Shown: positions 1-6,199 of the stretch, piece by piece
Layout of the letters: every line of letters begins with the position of its first letter
How positions within the stretch are numbered: the first letter of the stretch is position 1
Assembly (NCBI GenBank): GCA_012523385.1
Contig: JAAYIO010000048.1
Span: 1-8,651, forward strand
Origin: Methanomicrobiales archaeon
GTDB lineage: Archaea; Halobacteriota; Methanomicrobia; Methanomicrobiales; Methanomicrobiaceae
Direction: 5' to 3'
Length of the DNA: 8,651 bases
Notes under the pieces: generated by a model
What the model saw: only the letters and a program-made list of their open reading frames with translations
Told to the model about the DNA's origin: nothing
The model's database searches: none
Translations under genes and position numbers: made by a program

Positions 1-2
1 CC

Positions 3-803
3 TCATTTGACCCGGATGTGAAGATTGGTGGTGTGATCTTTAACCGGGTTGGCAGTAAACGACACGCCGCGATGATTGCCGTCTCTCTAAAAGCACCCGC
101 CTTCGGATATATCCCATGGGAGAAAGGGAGGAGCGTTGAGAGCAGGCATATGGGTCTTCAGATGGCCCATGAGACCAGTTCAATCTCAGAGTTTGCGGAT
201 ATTATGGAGGAGAACTGTGATGTTGATGCTATCATTGCGACTGCAGGAAGCAGGATCCCGGTGCGTAGTGACGAATTCTGTGCCCAGACCAAAGAACCGG
301 GTAAGGGAAAGTCGGTCCGTATCGGGGTAGCATATGATGTAGCCTTCAATTTCTATTACGCAGATAATTTTGATCGGTTACGAAATGCGGGTGCCGAACT
401 GATCTTTTTCAGTCCCCTCACTGACCATCTGCCTGATGTTGACGCATTGTATTTCGGTGGTGGGTATCCCGAACTCCATTGCACGGAACTGGAACGCTCA
501 CCATGCAGAACAGAGGTGAAAAGAGCGGCAGACAAGGGCATGCCCATCTATGCAGAGTGTGGGGGCCTGAATTACCTGACGGAGAGTATCGAGATAGACG
601 GCACACGCACACCGATGTGCGGTGTCATCCCGGCAGAGACCGTGAAGATGGACCGGTTTCAGGCACTGGGATATGTGGATGCAGAGTGCACCGCTGCAAA
701 CGCTCTCTTTCCCCAAGGGACTGTGTATCGGGGCCATGAATTCCATTATACAAAGCTGGACGTAAACGCCGATGCATATGTTCCGTTCGCCCTTACGTTA
801 TAA
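3..803 (+). CDS. cbiA: Cobyrinate a,c-diamide synthase, 5'-partial and prematurely terminated
   Basis: The family performs ATP- and glutamine-dependent amidation of the a and c acetate side chains of cobyrinic acid. The frame is open from the left edge: SFDPDV precedes the GTG at 18, so the N-terminal ATPase (dethiobiotin-synthetase-like) part lies outside the window and GTG 18 is not the true start. Counting from that GTG, visible landmarks are FNRVGSKRH (8-16), ESRHMGL (41-47), FGGGYPELH (146-154) at the start of the class-I glutamine amidotransferase domain, ECGGL with the nucleophile Cys181 (codon 558-560), and RFQALGYV plus YRGHEFHY (213-244). The frame stops at TAA 801-803, about 45 codons before the expected C-terminus, so the product would lack the conserved SYTH-type histidine of the amidotransferase site. 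The related CfbB of coenzyme F430 synthesis cannot be excluded; the cbi context favours CbiA. Family assignment is firm; function of this copy is doubtful. Confidence 0.88.
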   Translation, partial: SFDPDVKIGGVIFNRVGSKRHAAMIAVSLKAPAFGYIPWEKGRSVESRHMGLQMAHETSSISEFADIMEENCDVDAIIATAGSRIPVRSDEFCAQTKEPGKGKSVRIGVAYDVAFNFYYADNFDRLRNAGAELIFFSPLTDHLPDVDALYFGGGYPELHCTELERSPCRTEVKRAADKGMPIYAECGGLNYLTESIEIDGTRTPMCGVIPAETVKMDRFQALGYVDAECTAANALFPQGTVYRGHEFHYTKLDVNADAYVPFALTL

Positions 804-938
804 CGGGGTCGGGGCATTGAAGACGCAAAAGACGAGATTTACCTTTAGAATGTGCTGGCAGGGTATACACATGCATATTTCACGGACTCATTGGTATTAG
901 GACTGGTGGATACCATTCTCTCGGTACATCGTGTGTGA
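804..938 (+). pseudogene. In-frame remnant of the CbiA C-terminus beyond two stop codons
   Basis: Reading on in the cbiA frame after TAA 801-803 gives RGRGIEDAKDEIYL, then TAG at 846-848, then NVLAGYTHAYFTDS and further residues to TGA at 936-938. The pattern GRGI-E-D-x-K-D followed by N-V-L-A-x-Y-T-H is the normal C-terminus of CbiA-family glutamine amidotransferases; the His codon at 870-872 matches the histidine that activates the catalytic Cys in this family. No indel is needed anywhere, so two nonsense changes (for instance Lys AAG to TAG at 846) explain the break. Either this is a recently inactivated cbiA, or the stops are sequence errors. Pyrrolysine decoding could read TAG but not TAA. 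Confidence 0.78.
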
Positions 939-972
939 ACCAGATCTGATTTAGGTTTGAAATCATCTGGTT
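938..972 (+). terminator. Stem-loop directly after the ancestral cbiA stop
   Basis: AACCAGA (938-944) pairs with TCTGGTT (966-972). TGATTT (947-952) pairs with AAATCA (960-965), with a 2-nt bulge at 945-946 and a 7-nt loop. T-runs follow at 988-991, 1009-1013 and 1021-1024. Archaeal termination depends mainly on oligo-T in the non-template strand, so the downstream T-rich stretch may be the working part and the hairpin a 3'-end stabiliser. Its position immediately after TGA 936-938 supports that codon as the original end of cbiA. Confidence 0.5.
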
Positions 973-1034
973 ACGAGAGGCTGATGATTTTACCATTCGA
1001 TACTGATATTTTTCTCATTATTTTCTTTGATTTG

Positions 1035-1084
1035 ACGACAAATGATCATCACTTTATTTGTTATACGACAAATTGTGTCTATCA
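1035..1084 (+). promoter_or_regulatory. Putative cbiT operon promoter with repeated ACGACAAAT boxes
   Basis: ACGACAAAT occurs twice as a direct repeat (1035-1043 and 1065-1073), spaced 30 bp, about three helical turns. Between them lies ATTTGT (1056-1061), the inverse of ACAAAT, giving an inverted pair ATTTGT-N6-ACAAAT (1056-1073). The second box also contains the odd-centred palindrome ACAAATTGT (1068-1076). The AT-rich CTTTATTTG (1052-1060) is the best TATA-box candidate; a start about 25 bp downstream would leave only a very short leader before ATG 1085. The repeats would overlap TATA and start site, fitting repression, for example by a metal or corrinoid regulator. This is inference from sequence pattern only. 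No riboswitch-like structure is visible in 939-1084. Confidence 0.4.
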
Positions 1085-1612
1085 ATGTCACTCAAAGGTG
1101 GACCGACCCAGGACGAGGTGATGGCGATATCCCTCTTCAAACTCCAGATACATGACGGGGACGTCATGGCTGACGTCGGGTGCGGAACCGGTAAGATCTC
1201 TATTCACGCCGCTTCCCGGTGCAGACATGTCTTTGCCATAGACTGGAGGGCTGACGCGATTGCCTATGCAAAACAGGAGATTGAAACGGCTAAACGAGAT
1301 AATATCACCCTGATTCACGAGGATGCTGTCCATGCTTTGGATGAGATCAATGCCCTTGACTGTGCCTTTGTCGGCGGTTCGGGAAACATCGAGACCGTTC
1401 TTGAAAAACTGAATGACAAAGTCCATGGAAGAATTGTGGTGAATGCCGTTTTGTTGGACACGGTTTCCCGGACGGTTAAAAAGATGAAAGAACTGGACAT
1501 ATTTATTGAGGTCATTCATGTACAGGTGTCGCGGTCGTATGAATTGGTGGACGATCTGATGTTTAAACCCATTAATCCGGTTTTTATCATCGTTGGTGAG
1601 GTAAAAAAGTAA
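1085..1612 (+). CDS. cbiT: Cobalt-precorrin-6B C15-methyltransferase (decarboxylating)
   Basis: CbiT uses S-adenosylmethionine to methylate C15 and removes the C12 acetate carboxyl, giving cobalt-precorrin-8. The 175-residue protein has a class I Rossmann methyltransferase fold: GGPTQDEV (5-12), a SAM-binding loop ADVGCGTGK (29-37), acidic residue D53 after strand 2 (FAIDWR) for ribose contact, and VGGSG (96-100), a CbiT hallmark. Length agrees with stand-alone archaeal CbiT (about 175-195). ATG 1085 is preferred over the in-frame TTG at 1058, which would add nine residues unlike the family and lie inside the putative TATA/operator region. No clear Shine-Dalgarno precedes ATG 1085, so the transcript may be leaderless or nearly so. 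This is the first gene of the operon and abuts cbiL. In many organisms CbiT is fused to or beside CbiE; here cbiE is the last gene, over 4.5 kb away. Confidence 0.93.
   Translation: MSLKGGPTQDEVMAISLFKLQIHDGDVMADVGCGTGKISIHAASRCRHVFAIDWRADAIAYAKQEIETAKRDNITLIHEDAVHALDEINALDCAFVGGSGNIETVLEKLNDKVHGRIVVNAVLLDTVSRTVKKMKELDIFIEVIHVQVSRSYELVDDLMFKPINPVFIIVGEVKK
1595..1602 (+). promoter_or_regulatory. Shine-Dalgarno for cbiL inside the cbiT 3' end
   Basis: GGTGAGGT matches the archaeal anti-Shine-Dalgarno consensus and lies 10 nt before the cbiL ATG. It is embedded in the last cbiT codons, which implies translational coupling of cbiT and cbiL. Confidence 0.6.
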
Positions 1613-2221
1613 ATGCTTGTTGCAGTTGGTATTGGCCCCGGAGATCCGGAATTATTGACGGTTAAAGCCGTGAACCTGATCAAACAGGCTGATCAGGTAT
1701 TTGTTCCCGGTAATGTGGCAAAGAAGATCATCGCACCGTACCGAACAGACCCGGTTGTTCTCTCCTTTCCCATGACCGATGATGAAGATTACATCACCCG
1801 GTGCATTGAGGAGAGCGCTGATATCATCGCCCCGGTTGCAAAGACGGGTCTTGCGGTATTCTGCATTCTCGGTGACCCGAATTTCTACGGGACATTCGGG
1901 AGACTCTGTGAGGTTCTGGACAGAAAATATCCCGATATTGCCTATTCATCGGTTCCTGGTGTCAGTTCTATAACCGCCTTTGCCTCCTTTGCGGGTGTCA
2001 CGCTTAACGGGGGAATCGAGATAACAGACGGCTCTGAAAAGGCGTCTCTCCTCCGGATGAAAGTGAGACGGCCAAGAGAGACCGCTGATGAACTGAGGCA
2101 ATCCGGCTACACCACATTTATTCTGGCCGAGAAAATGTATATGGACGGCCAGAAAATATACCATGAAGACGAACTCCCCGAGGAAAGTGCGTATTTCAGC
2201 ATATTATACGCCGGGAAATGA
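1613..2221 (+). CDS. cbiL: Cobalt-factor II C20-methyltransferase
   Basis: CbiL transfers a methyl group from SAM to C20 of cobalt-factor II (cobalt-sirohydrochlorin), forming cobalt-factor III; this is the first corrin-specific methylation. The 202-residue protein is a canonical class III tetrapyrrole methylase: VGIGPGDPELLTVKA (5-19) at the N-terminus, ILGDPNFYGTF (85-95), and VPGVSSITAFAS (114-125). The GDP(N/S)FYGTF form is characteristic of CbiL/CobI rather than CbiF or CbiH. At 202 residues it is at the short end for the family, but all landmarks are present. ATG 1613 follows the cbiT TAA with no gap and has a good GGTGAGGT site upstream. cbiF begins 4 bp after its stop. Confidence 0.93.
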   Translation: MLVAVGIGPGDPELLTVKAVNLIKQADQVFVPGNVAKKIIAPYRTDPVVLSFPMTDDEDYITRCIEESADIIAPVAKTGLAVFCILGDPNFYGTFGRLCEVLDRKYPDIAYSSVPGVSSITAFASFAGVTLNGGIEITDGSEKASLLRMKVRRPRETADELRQSGYTTFILAEKMYMDGQKIYHEDELPEESAYFSILYAGK

Positions 2222-2225
2222 GAAG

Positions 2226-2942
2226 ATGCCAACAATATATATTGTCGGGGCCGGATGCGGTGATCCGGGCCTTATTACGGTAAAAGGAAAAGCATTGCTG
2301 GATCAAACTGACGTGCTTATCTATGCAGGGTCTCTTGTGAACCCGGAGCTGGTTGATGCATGCCCCGCTCCTGAAAAATATGACAGCTGGGGGATGAAGC
2401 TTGCAGAGATGACGGATATCATGATTGAAGCCGCAAATGCTGGTAAGACGGTGGTTCGCCTCCATTCCGGAGACCCCGCACTCTACGGTGCGATCATAGA
2501 ACAGGTGGATATTCTGCACAAGGCAGGTATTGACGTCGAACGTGTGCCGGGCGTCTCATCGTTTTTTGGGGCGGCGGCATCCCTCGGTATCCAGTATACC
2601 CTTAAGGGCGTCTCAGAGTCGGTTATTATCACCCGCCCGGCCGGAAAGACGCTCGAAGAGGATCAGATCGCTGAATTCTCTGCGCTTGGGCAGACGATGG
2701 TGATATTTCTCGGCACCGAACACCTTGAAACGATCATGGCAAAATTGCAGTGTCCCCAAGAGACGCCTTTGGCTGTCATCTATCATGCGACATGGCCTGA
2801 TGAAAAGATTGTCCGCGGGACAGTCGCCGATATCGCACAGAAGGCACGAGACGCAGGTATTGAGAAGACCGCACTCATCATCATTGGTGATGTGGTGAAT
2901 CCTGACGGGCCGTCCTACACCCATTCCCACCTCTACGGATGA
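2226..2942 (+). CDS. cbiF: Cobalt-precorrin-4 C11-methyltransferase
   Basis: CbiF methylates C11 of cobalt-precorrin-4 with SAM to give cobalt-precorrin-5A. The 238-residue class III methylase shows VGAGCGDPGLITVKG (7-21), YAGSLVNPELV (33-43; the YAGSLV signature is typical of CbiF/CobM), VVRLHSGDPALYGAI (76-90) and VPGVSSFFGAAAS (107-119). ATG 2226 is chosen over the in-frame ATG at 2163: the upstream start would overlap cbiL by 59 bp and add 21 residues outside the family, whereas MPTIYIVGAG is the standard N-terminus. The gene lies 4 bp after cbiL, and its TGA overlaps the ATG of cbiG (ATGA at 2939-2942), pointing to coupled translation. Confidence 0.94.
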   Translation: MPTIYIVGAGCGDPGLITVKGKALLDQTDVLIYAGSLVNPELVDACPAPEKYDSWGMKLAEMTDIMIEAANAGKTVVRLHSGDPALYGAIIEQVDILHKAGIDVERVPGVSSFFGAAASLGIQYTLKGVSESVIITRPAGKTLEEDQIAEFSALGQTMVIFLGTEHLETIMAKLQCPQETPLAVIYHATWPDEKIVRGTVADIAQKARDAGIEKTALIIIGDVVNPDGPSYTHSHLYG

Positions 2943-3814
2943 CTGACACCATCGTAATATCCCTAAAAAATACTGCCGAAAGAGCACAGGAGTTAGCTCG
3001 CCGGATGGACGCTGATTTTGTTTTGTATTCCGCAGAAGCCTTTGGCAGGGCATTTGCTGAGTATACCACAATCATTGCGGTCATGTCCACGGGGATTGCG
3101 GTCAGGGCTTTTGCACCCCACCTGAACGACAAATGGACAGACCCGTGTGTTGTGGTGGTGAGTCCTGACTTCCGGTATGCCATTCCGGTGTTGGGAGGGC
3201 ATCACGGCGGAAATGCCATGGTAAAGCGGCTGGAAAAAGAGGGCCTACATCCGGTTATAACCACCGCAACCGAGACACGGGGACTGCCTTCGGTGGAGTC
3301 GTCTGCAACAGAACGGGGACTTGAGGTAATCAACAAGGACTCGACACGGGCAGTCAATGCAGGGATTCTCGATGGCGAGGTTGCCGTGCACGTAATCACG
3401 GCACCGGCCATTGCCATCGTGCCACCGGGCGTCTCTGTACTCTTAAAGAGCGGGGAGTATATTGTTGGGATCGGGTGCCGGAGGGGGATTTTAAAAGAAG
3501 AAGTCCTGTCAGCCCTTACGTCCGCATTCACCGAGATAGGAATCACGCCCGGTGAAGTGCTCGCATATGCGACAGCCGCGATAAAGTGCGACGAGGCCGG
3601 CCTCATTCAGGCAATCAGGGAACTGAACGGAACCCTTGTCTGTGTGGATGATGCCTTCATCCGGGCAGAACAGCCGCCGTCACCGTCACGGGCCAGCGAT
3701 AAACTGGGGCTTCCCGGGGTTGCAGAACCCGCGGCTATGGCCCTTTCGAAGAGAAAAGAGATCATTATGAAGAAGCAGATTTATGGAGGAGTGACCGTTG
3801 CCATCATCAGATAA
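2939..3814 (+). CDS. cbiG: Cobalt-precorrin-5A hydrolase
   Basis: CbiG opens the delta-lactone of cobalt-precorrin-5A and expels the C20 fragment as acetaldehyde, giving cobalt-precorrin-5B, the substrate of CbiD. The 291-residue protein has the expected domains: an N-terminal CbiG_N region with MSTGIAVRAFAPHL (49-62), KWTDPCVVVV (65-74) and VLGGHHGGNAM (84-94), a middle region with PVITTATETRGLP (105-117), and a C-terminal CbiG_C region with VGIGCRRG (176-183), IKCDEAGL (215-222), PSPS (247-250) and GLPGVAEPAAM (257-267). The ATG overlaps the cbiF stop by 4 nt. The last 17 nt overlap cbiH, and the codons for YGGV (282-285) carry the cbiH ribosome binding site. All family landmarks are intact. 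Confidence 0.94.
   Translation: MTDTIVISLKNTAERAQELARRMDADFVLYSAEAFGRAFAEYTTIIAVMSTGIAVRAFAPHLNDKWTDPCVVVVSPDFRYAIPVLGGHHGGNAMVKRLEKEGLHPVITTATETRGLPSVESSATERGLEVINKDSTRAVNAGILDGEVAVHVITAPAIAIVPPGVSVLLKSGEYIVGIGCRRGILKEEVLSALTSAFTEIGITPGEVLAYATAAIKCDEAGLIQAIRELNGTLVCVDDAFIRAEQPPSPSRASDKLGLPGVAEPAAMALSKRKEIIMKKQIYGGVTVAIIR
3785..3794 (+). promoter_or_regulatory. Strong Shine-Dalgarno that supports the TTG start of cbiH
   Basis: GGAGGAGTGA lies within the cbiG coding end. GGAGG is 8 nt from the TTG at 3798, whose frame reads directly into the conserved methylase N-terminus. No ATG or GTG in that frame occurs before the VGIGPG motif, so this site decides the start. Confidence 0.6.
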
Positions 3815-4574
3815 GAAAGGAAAACTCTCAATCGTGGGCATCGGCCCCGGAAGAATTGAACAGCTGACCGAATGCGCAAAGGATGCCATCCGAGGATCGG
3901 ATATCGTCATCGGGAATGATTTCTATCTCCGCCAGATTGAGAGTCTCTTAGACGGTCAGGAGATCATCCGGAGTTCCATGGGAAAAGAGGTGGAACGGGC
4001 CCGGGCGTGCGTGGAACTGGCGCATGACAAGATTGTCTGCATGGTCAGCGGCGGCGACCCGGGTGTATACGGGATGGCAAGCATCGTTCTCGAAGTGCTT
4101 GAGCGGGACAATTCCTGCATTGAATACGAGGTAATACCGGGAGTAACCGCCGCAACCGCCGCGGCATCCCGTGCCGGTTCGCCTCTTTCCGGTGATTATG
4201 TCACTCTTTCCCTCTCCGACCTCTTGACACCGTGGGAGGTTATTCTAAAACGGATGAACTTGGCCTTCCAGATGGGAGTGCCGGTCGCCATCTACAACCC
4301 AAAGAGCAGGGGGAGACCGGATAATCTGGCACAGGCATTGTCTATCGCATCGAACTATCTGGATAAAGACACACCCATTGTCGTGGTAAAAAACGCATTC
4401 CGGGAAGAACAGGAAGTCCGGTTCTTTACGCTTGAATCGCTCTTTGCCGATGACAGTTTTGTTGATATGCGATCTATTGTGATCATCGGAGGAGAGGAGT
4501 CACGCATGGGAACCGTCTGTGGAAAAGAATTAATGCTCACACCGAGGGGTTATGACAGAAAATACGTATATTGA
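3798..4574 (+). CDS. cbiH: Cobalt-factor III C17-methyltransferase, ring-contracting
   Basis: CbiH methylates C17 of cobalt-factor III and drives contraction of the macrocycle to the corrin-type ring, forming cobalt-precorrin-4. The 258-residue class III methylase carries VGIGPG (13-18), SGGDPGVYGMAS (84-95), IPGVTAATAAAS (113-124), the CbiH/CobJ-specific LSLSDLLTPWEVI (137-149), and YNPKSRGR (166-173). Length is normal for a CbiH without fusion partners. TTG 3798 is chosen because of the strong GGAGG site upstream and because no other start precedes the motif. The gene overlaps cbiG by 17 bp and cbiC by 23 bp. In the pathway it acts between CbiL and CbiF, so gene order does not follow reaction order. 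Confidence 0.93.
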   Translation: MPSSDKKGKLSIVGIGPGRIEQLTECAKDAIRGSDIVIGNDFYLRQIESLLDGQEIIRSSMGKEVERARACVELAHDKIVCMVSGGDPGVYGMASIVLEVLERDNSCIEYEVIPGVTAATAAASRAGSPLSGDYVTLSLSDLLTPWEVILKRMNLAFQMGVPVAIYNPKSRGRPDNLAQALSIASNYLDKDTPIVVVKNAFREEQEVRFFTLESLFADDSFVDMRSIVIIGGEESRMGTVCGKELMLTPRGYDRKYVY

Positions 4575-5184
4575 TCCGGGTGCAGACACCCGGGAAGGCT
4601 ACCAGATATCATCGACGAGCAGGAGTCTTGCCCGTCAGGTGGTCGGTGATGCAACACCGGAAGACCGAATCCGCCAGCGCTGTGCCATATCTGTCGGAGA
4701 TTTTGTGATGGCAGACCTCATGGTCTTCTCTCATAATCCGGTGGAAGCAGGACTTCGTGCCCTCACGGAAGAACGTCCCATTATAACCGATATCCGGATG
4801 GTTCAGATGGGCATCCGAAAAAATGAGCATCAGTCAGAGGTGCTCTGTGCTCTGGATTTTGGAGACGATATATCGCGGGATACGGGGATTACCCGTTCAT
4901 CTGCGGGATTTATCGCATTACGCGATAGACTTGAGGATGCCATCATCGTTATCGGGAATGCTCCATCTGCCCTCTTAACCGTCTGCCGTATGATTGATGA
5001 AGGACTGAAACCTGCTCTTGTCATCGGCACCCCGGTAGGGTTTGTCAATGCCAAGGAATCAAAAGAGGTGCTCAGGACAAAAGATGTTTCATCGGTCTCA
5101 AACGTGGGCACACGCGGTGGCACACCCCCGGCGGTTGCTGCCTTAAACGAGATCATCACGATGTATATTGAACAAAAGCGTTGA
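4552..5184 (+). CDS. cbiC: Cobalt-precorrin-8 methylmutase
   Basis: CbiC moves the methyl group from C11 to C12, converting cobalt-precorrin-8 to cobyrinic acid. The 210-residue protein shows ISSTSR (19-24), RQRCAISVGDF (41-51), ADLMVFSHNPVEAGLRAL (54-71), PIITDIRMVQMGI (75-87), ITRSSAGF near residue 113, then IGNAPSALL, GTPVGFVNAKESKE and GTRGGTPPAVAALN, all typical of the precorrin isomerase family. In the aerobic homologue CobH the residue aligned with Ile46 is the catalytic His43 (VHxxG); here the motif reads AISVGD. The substitution may be general in archaeal CbiC. ATG 4552 has GAGGGG (4544-4549) just upstream, closely spaced, and overlaps the cbiH end by 23 bp. The preceding gene cannot be shortened because its conserved frame continues to the stop. 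Confidence 0.93.
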   Translation: MTENTYIDPGADTREGYQISSTSRSLARQVVGDATPEDRIRQRCAISVGDFVMADLMVFSHNPVEAGLRALTEERPIITDIRMVQMGIRKNEHQSEVLCALDFGDDISRDTGITRSSAGFIALRDRLEDAIIVIGNAPSALLTVCRMIDEGLKPALVIGTPVGFVNAKESKEVLRTKDVSSVSNVGTRGGTPPAVAALNEIITMYIEQKR

Positions 5185-5188
5185 GTGG

Positions 5189-6199
5189 ATGAAGATACAC
5201 GATCCGGTAACCGGCTTTCTCTATCCCGATGAATGGGTTAAAGCATGCAGGGATAGCGATGCCCTTGGAGAGGTCAAAACGGGACGTGCAATTCTCACCT
5301 CCAGTGGAACAATCCTGAGACGGGGGTTTACCACCGGAACAACAGCCGCGGCGGCATGCAAGGCGGCTGTGCTCTCTCTTTGTGAGCCGGTACCGTCTGT
5401 TTTCATCACCCTTCCCTGCAACCTCAGATATGAGGTCATTGCAGAGGGACGGGATGGACGGGGTTCTGCGAGAAAATATCCGGGGGATTATATGAATGAT
5501 ATCACGGCGGATTTGCTGTTCTGTGCAGAGGCAACGGAAACCGAGTCTGGCATCACTCTTGTGGTGGGAGAGGGCGTTGGCCGGTTTGTGCGAAAGACGC
5601 CCCGGTACCAGGTCGGTGATGCCGCCATCAGTCCTCCTGCGATGGCAGCGATTCAGACGGCGATTGAGGAAGCGGCCCGTGACCTTAATCTAAAAGGAGT
5701 GTCGGTCGCACTCACCATCCCGGACGGTGCAGAGATCGGTAAACAGACCCTCAATCCCAAGGTAGGGGTTGAAGGCGGAATATCGGTGCTGGGTTCAACA
5801 GGGCTTGTTGAACCGTGGGATGATCACCTCTCAGAGGATGTATTTGAAAGAATTCGCTCTGTTGAAATGCCGGTTCTCACCACCGGACGAGTGGGTCTGC
5901 GGTATGCGAGGATGCACTTCCCCGACCATGAGGTAATATTGGTGGGCAAATTTATGGAACGGGGTATTGAGGCGGCACAAGGACGAGCAGTTCTCTGCGG
6001 TCTTCCGGCACTCATTCTGAAGTTTATCAACCCGCACATTCTGGATGGCACCGGATACGGAACCGTTGAAGAACTGACAATGTCTCCTCGCTGGAAGGAT
6101 ATTATGAGAGATAATCTTGCAGAGTATGCACAAAGACGGCCCGGCGTGCGGGTCGTTATCATTGACCGCGAGGGACGAATACAGGGGGATTCATTGTGA
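5189..6199 (+). CDS. cbiD: Cobalt-precorrin-5B C1-methyltransferase
   Basis: CbiD methylates C1 of cobalt-precorrin-5B using SAM, giving cobalt-precorrin-6A. It is unrelated to the class III methylases. The 336-residue protein has an N-terminal segment HDPVTGFLYPDEW (4-16) that I associate with archaeal members, then the family motif RRGFTTGTTAAAACKAA (44-60), KYPGDYMNDIT (96-106, in place of the bacterial KYAGDDPDVT), GITLVVGEGVGR (121-132), LTIPDGAEIGKQTLNPKVGV (175-194), GGISVLGSTGLVEPW (196-210) and the C-terminal GTGYGTVEEL (287-296). ATG 5189, 4 bp after the cbiC stop, is preferred; an in-frame TTG at 5168 would add seven residues and overlap cbiC. The final TGA overlaps the GTG start of cbiE. 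Confidence 0.93.
   Translation: MKIHDPVTGFLYPDEWVKACRDSDALGEVKTGRAILTSSGTILRRGFTTGTTAAAACKAAVLSLCEPVPSVFITLPCNLRYEVIAEGRDGRGSARKYPGDYMNDITADLLFCAEATETESGITLVVGEGVGRFVRKTPRYQVGDAAISPPAMAAIQTAIEEAARDLNLKGVSVALTIPDGAEIGKQTLNPKVGVEGGISVLGSTGLVEPWDDHLSEDVFERIRSVEMPVLTTGRVGLRYARMHFPDHEVILVGKFMERGIEAAQGRAVLCGLPALILKFINPHILDGTGYGTVEELTMSPRWKDIMRDNLAEYAQRRPGVRVVIIDREGRIQGDSL

Noticed and set aside
846..848. TAG in the cbiA remnant read as pyrrolysine
   Set aside because: The upstream TAA at 801 would already end translation, the position looks like an ordinary Lys site in the family, and nothing here points to pyl genes.
939..1084. Cobalamin riboswitch before the operon
   Set aside because: No B12-box-like element or multi-helix structure is visible, and these riboswitches are essentially bacterial; the stem-loop at 938-972 is better explained as a 3' end structure.
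1058..1084. TTG start giving a nine-residue longer CbiT
   Set aside because: No ribosome binding site, residues do not resemble the family, and the codon lies inside the putative promoter and operator region.
1088..1519. 143-codon open frame on the - strand across cbiT
   Set aside because: It lies wholly antisense to a clearly conserved gene, shows no recognisable motif and has no ribosome binding site worth noting.
2613..3071. 152-codon open frame on the - strand across cbiF and cbiG
   Set aside because: Antisense to conserved coding sequence; no domain features.
4640..5624. GGTCGGTGATG occurring in both cbiC and cbiD
   Set aside because: Both copies encode V-G-D in conserved protein sequence; shared codon choice explains it better than a functional repeat.
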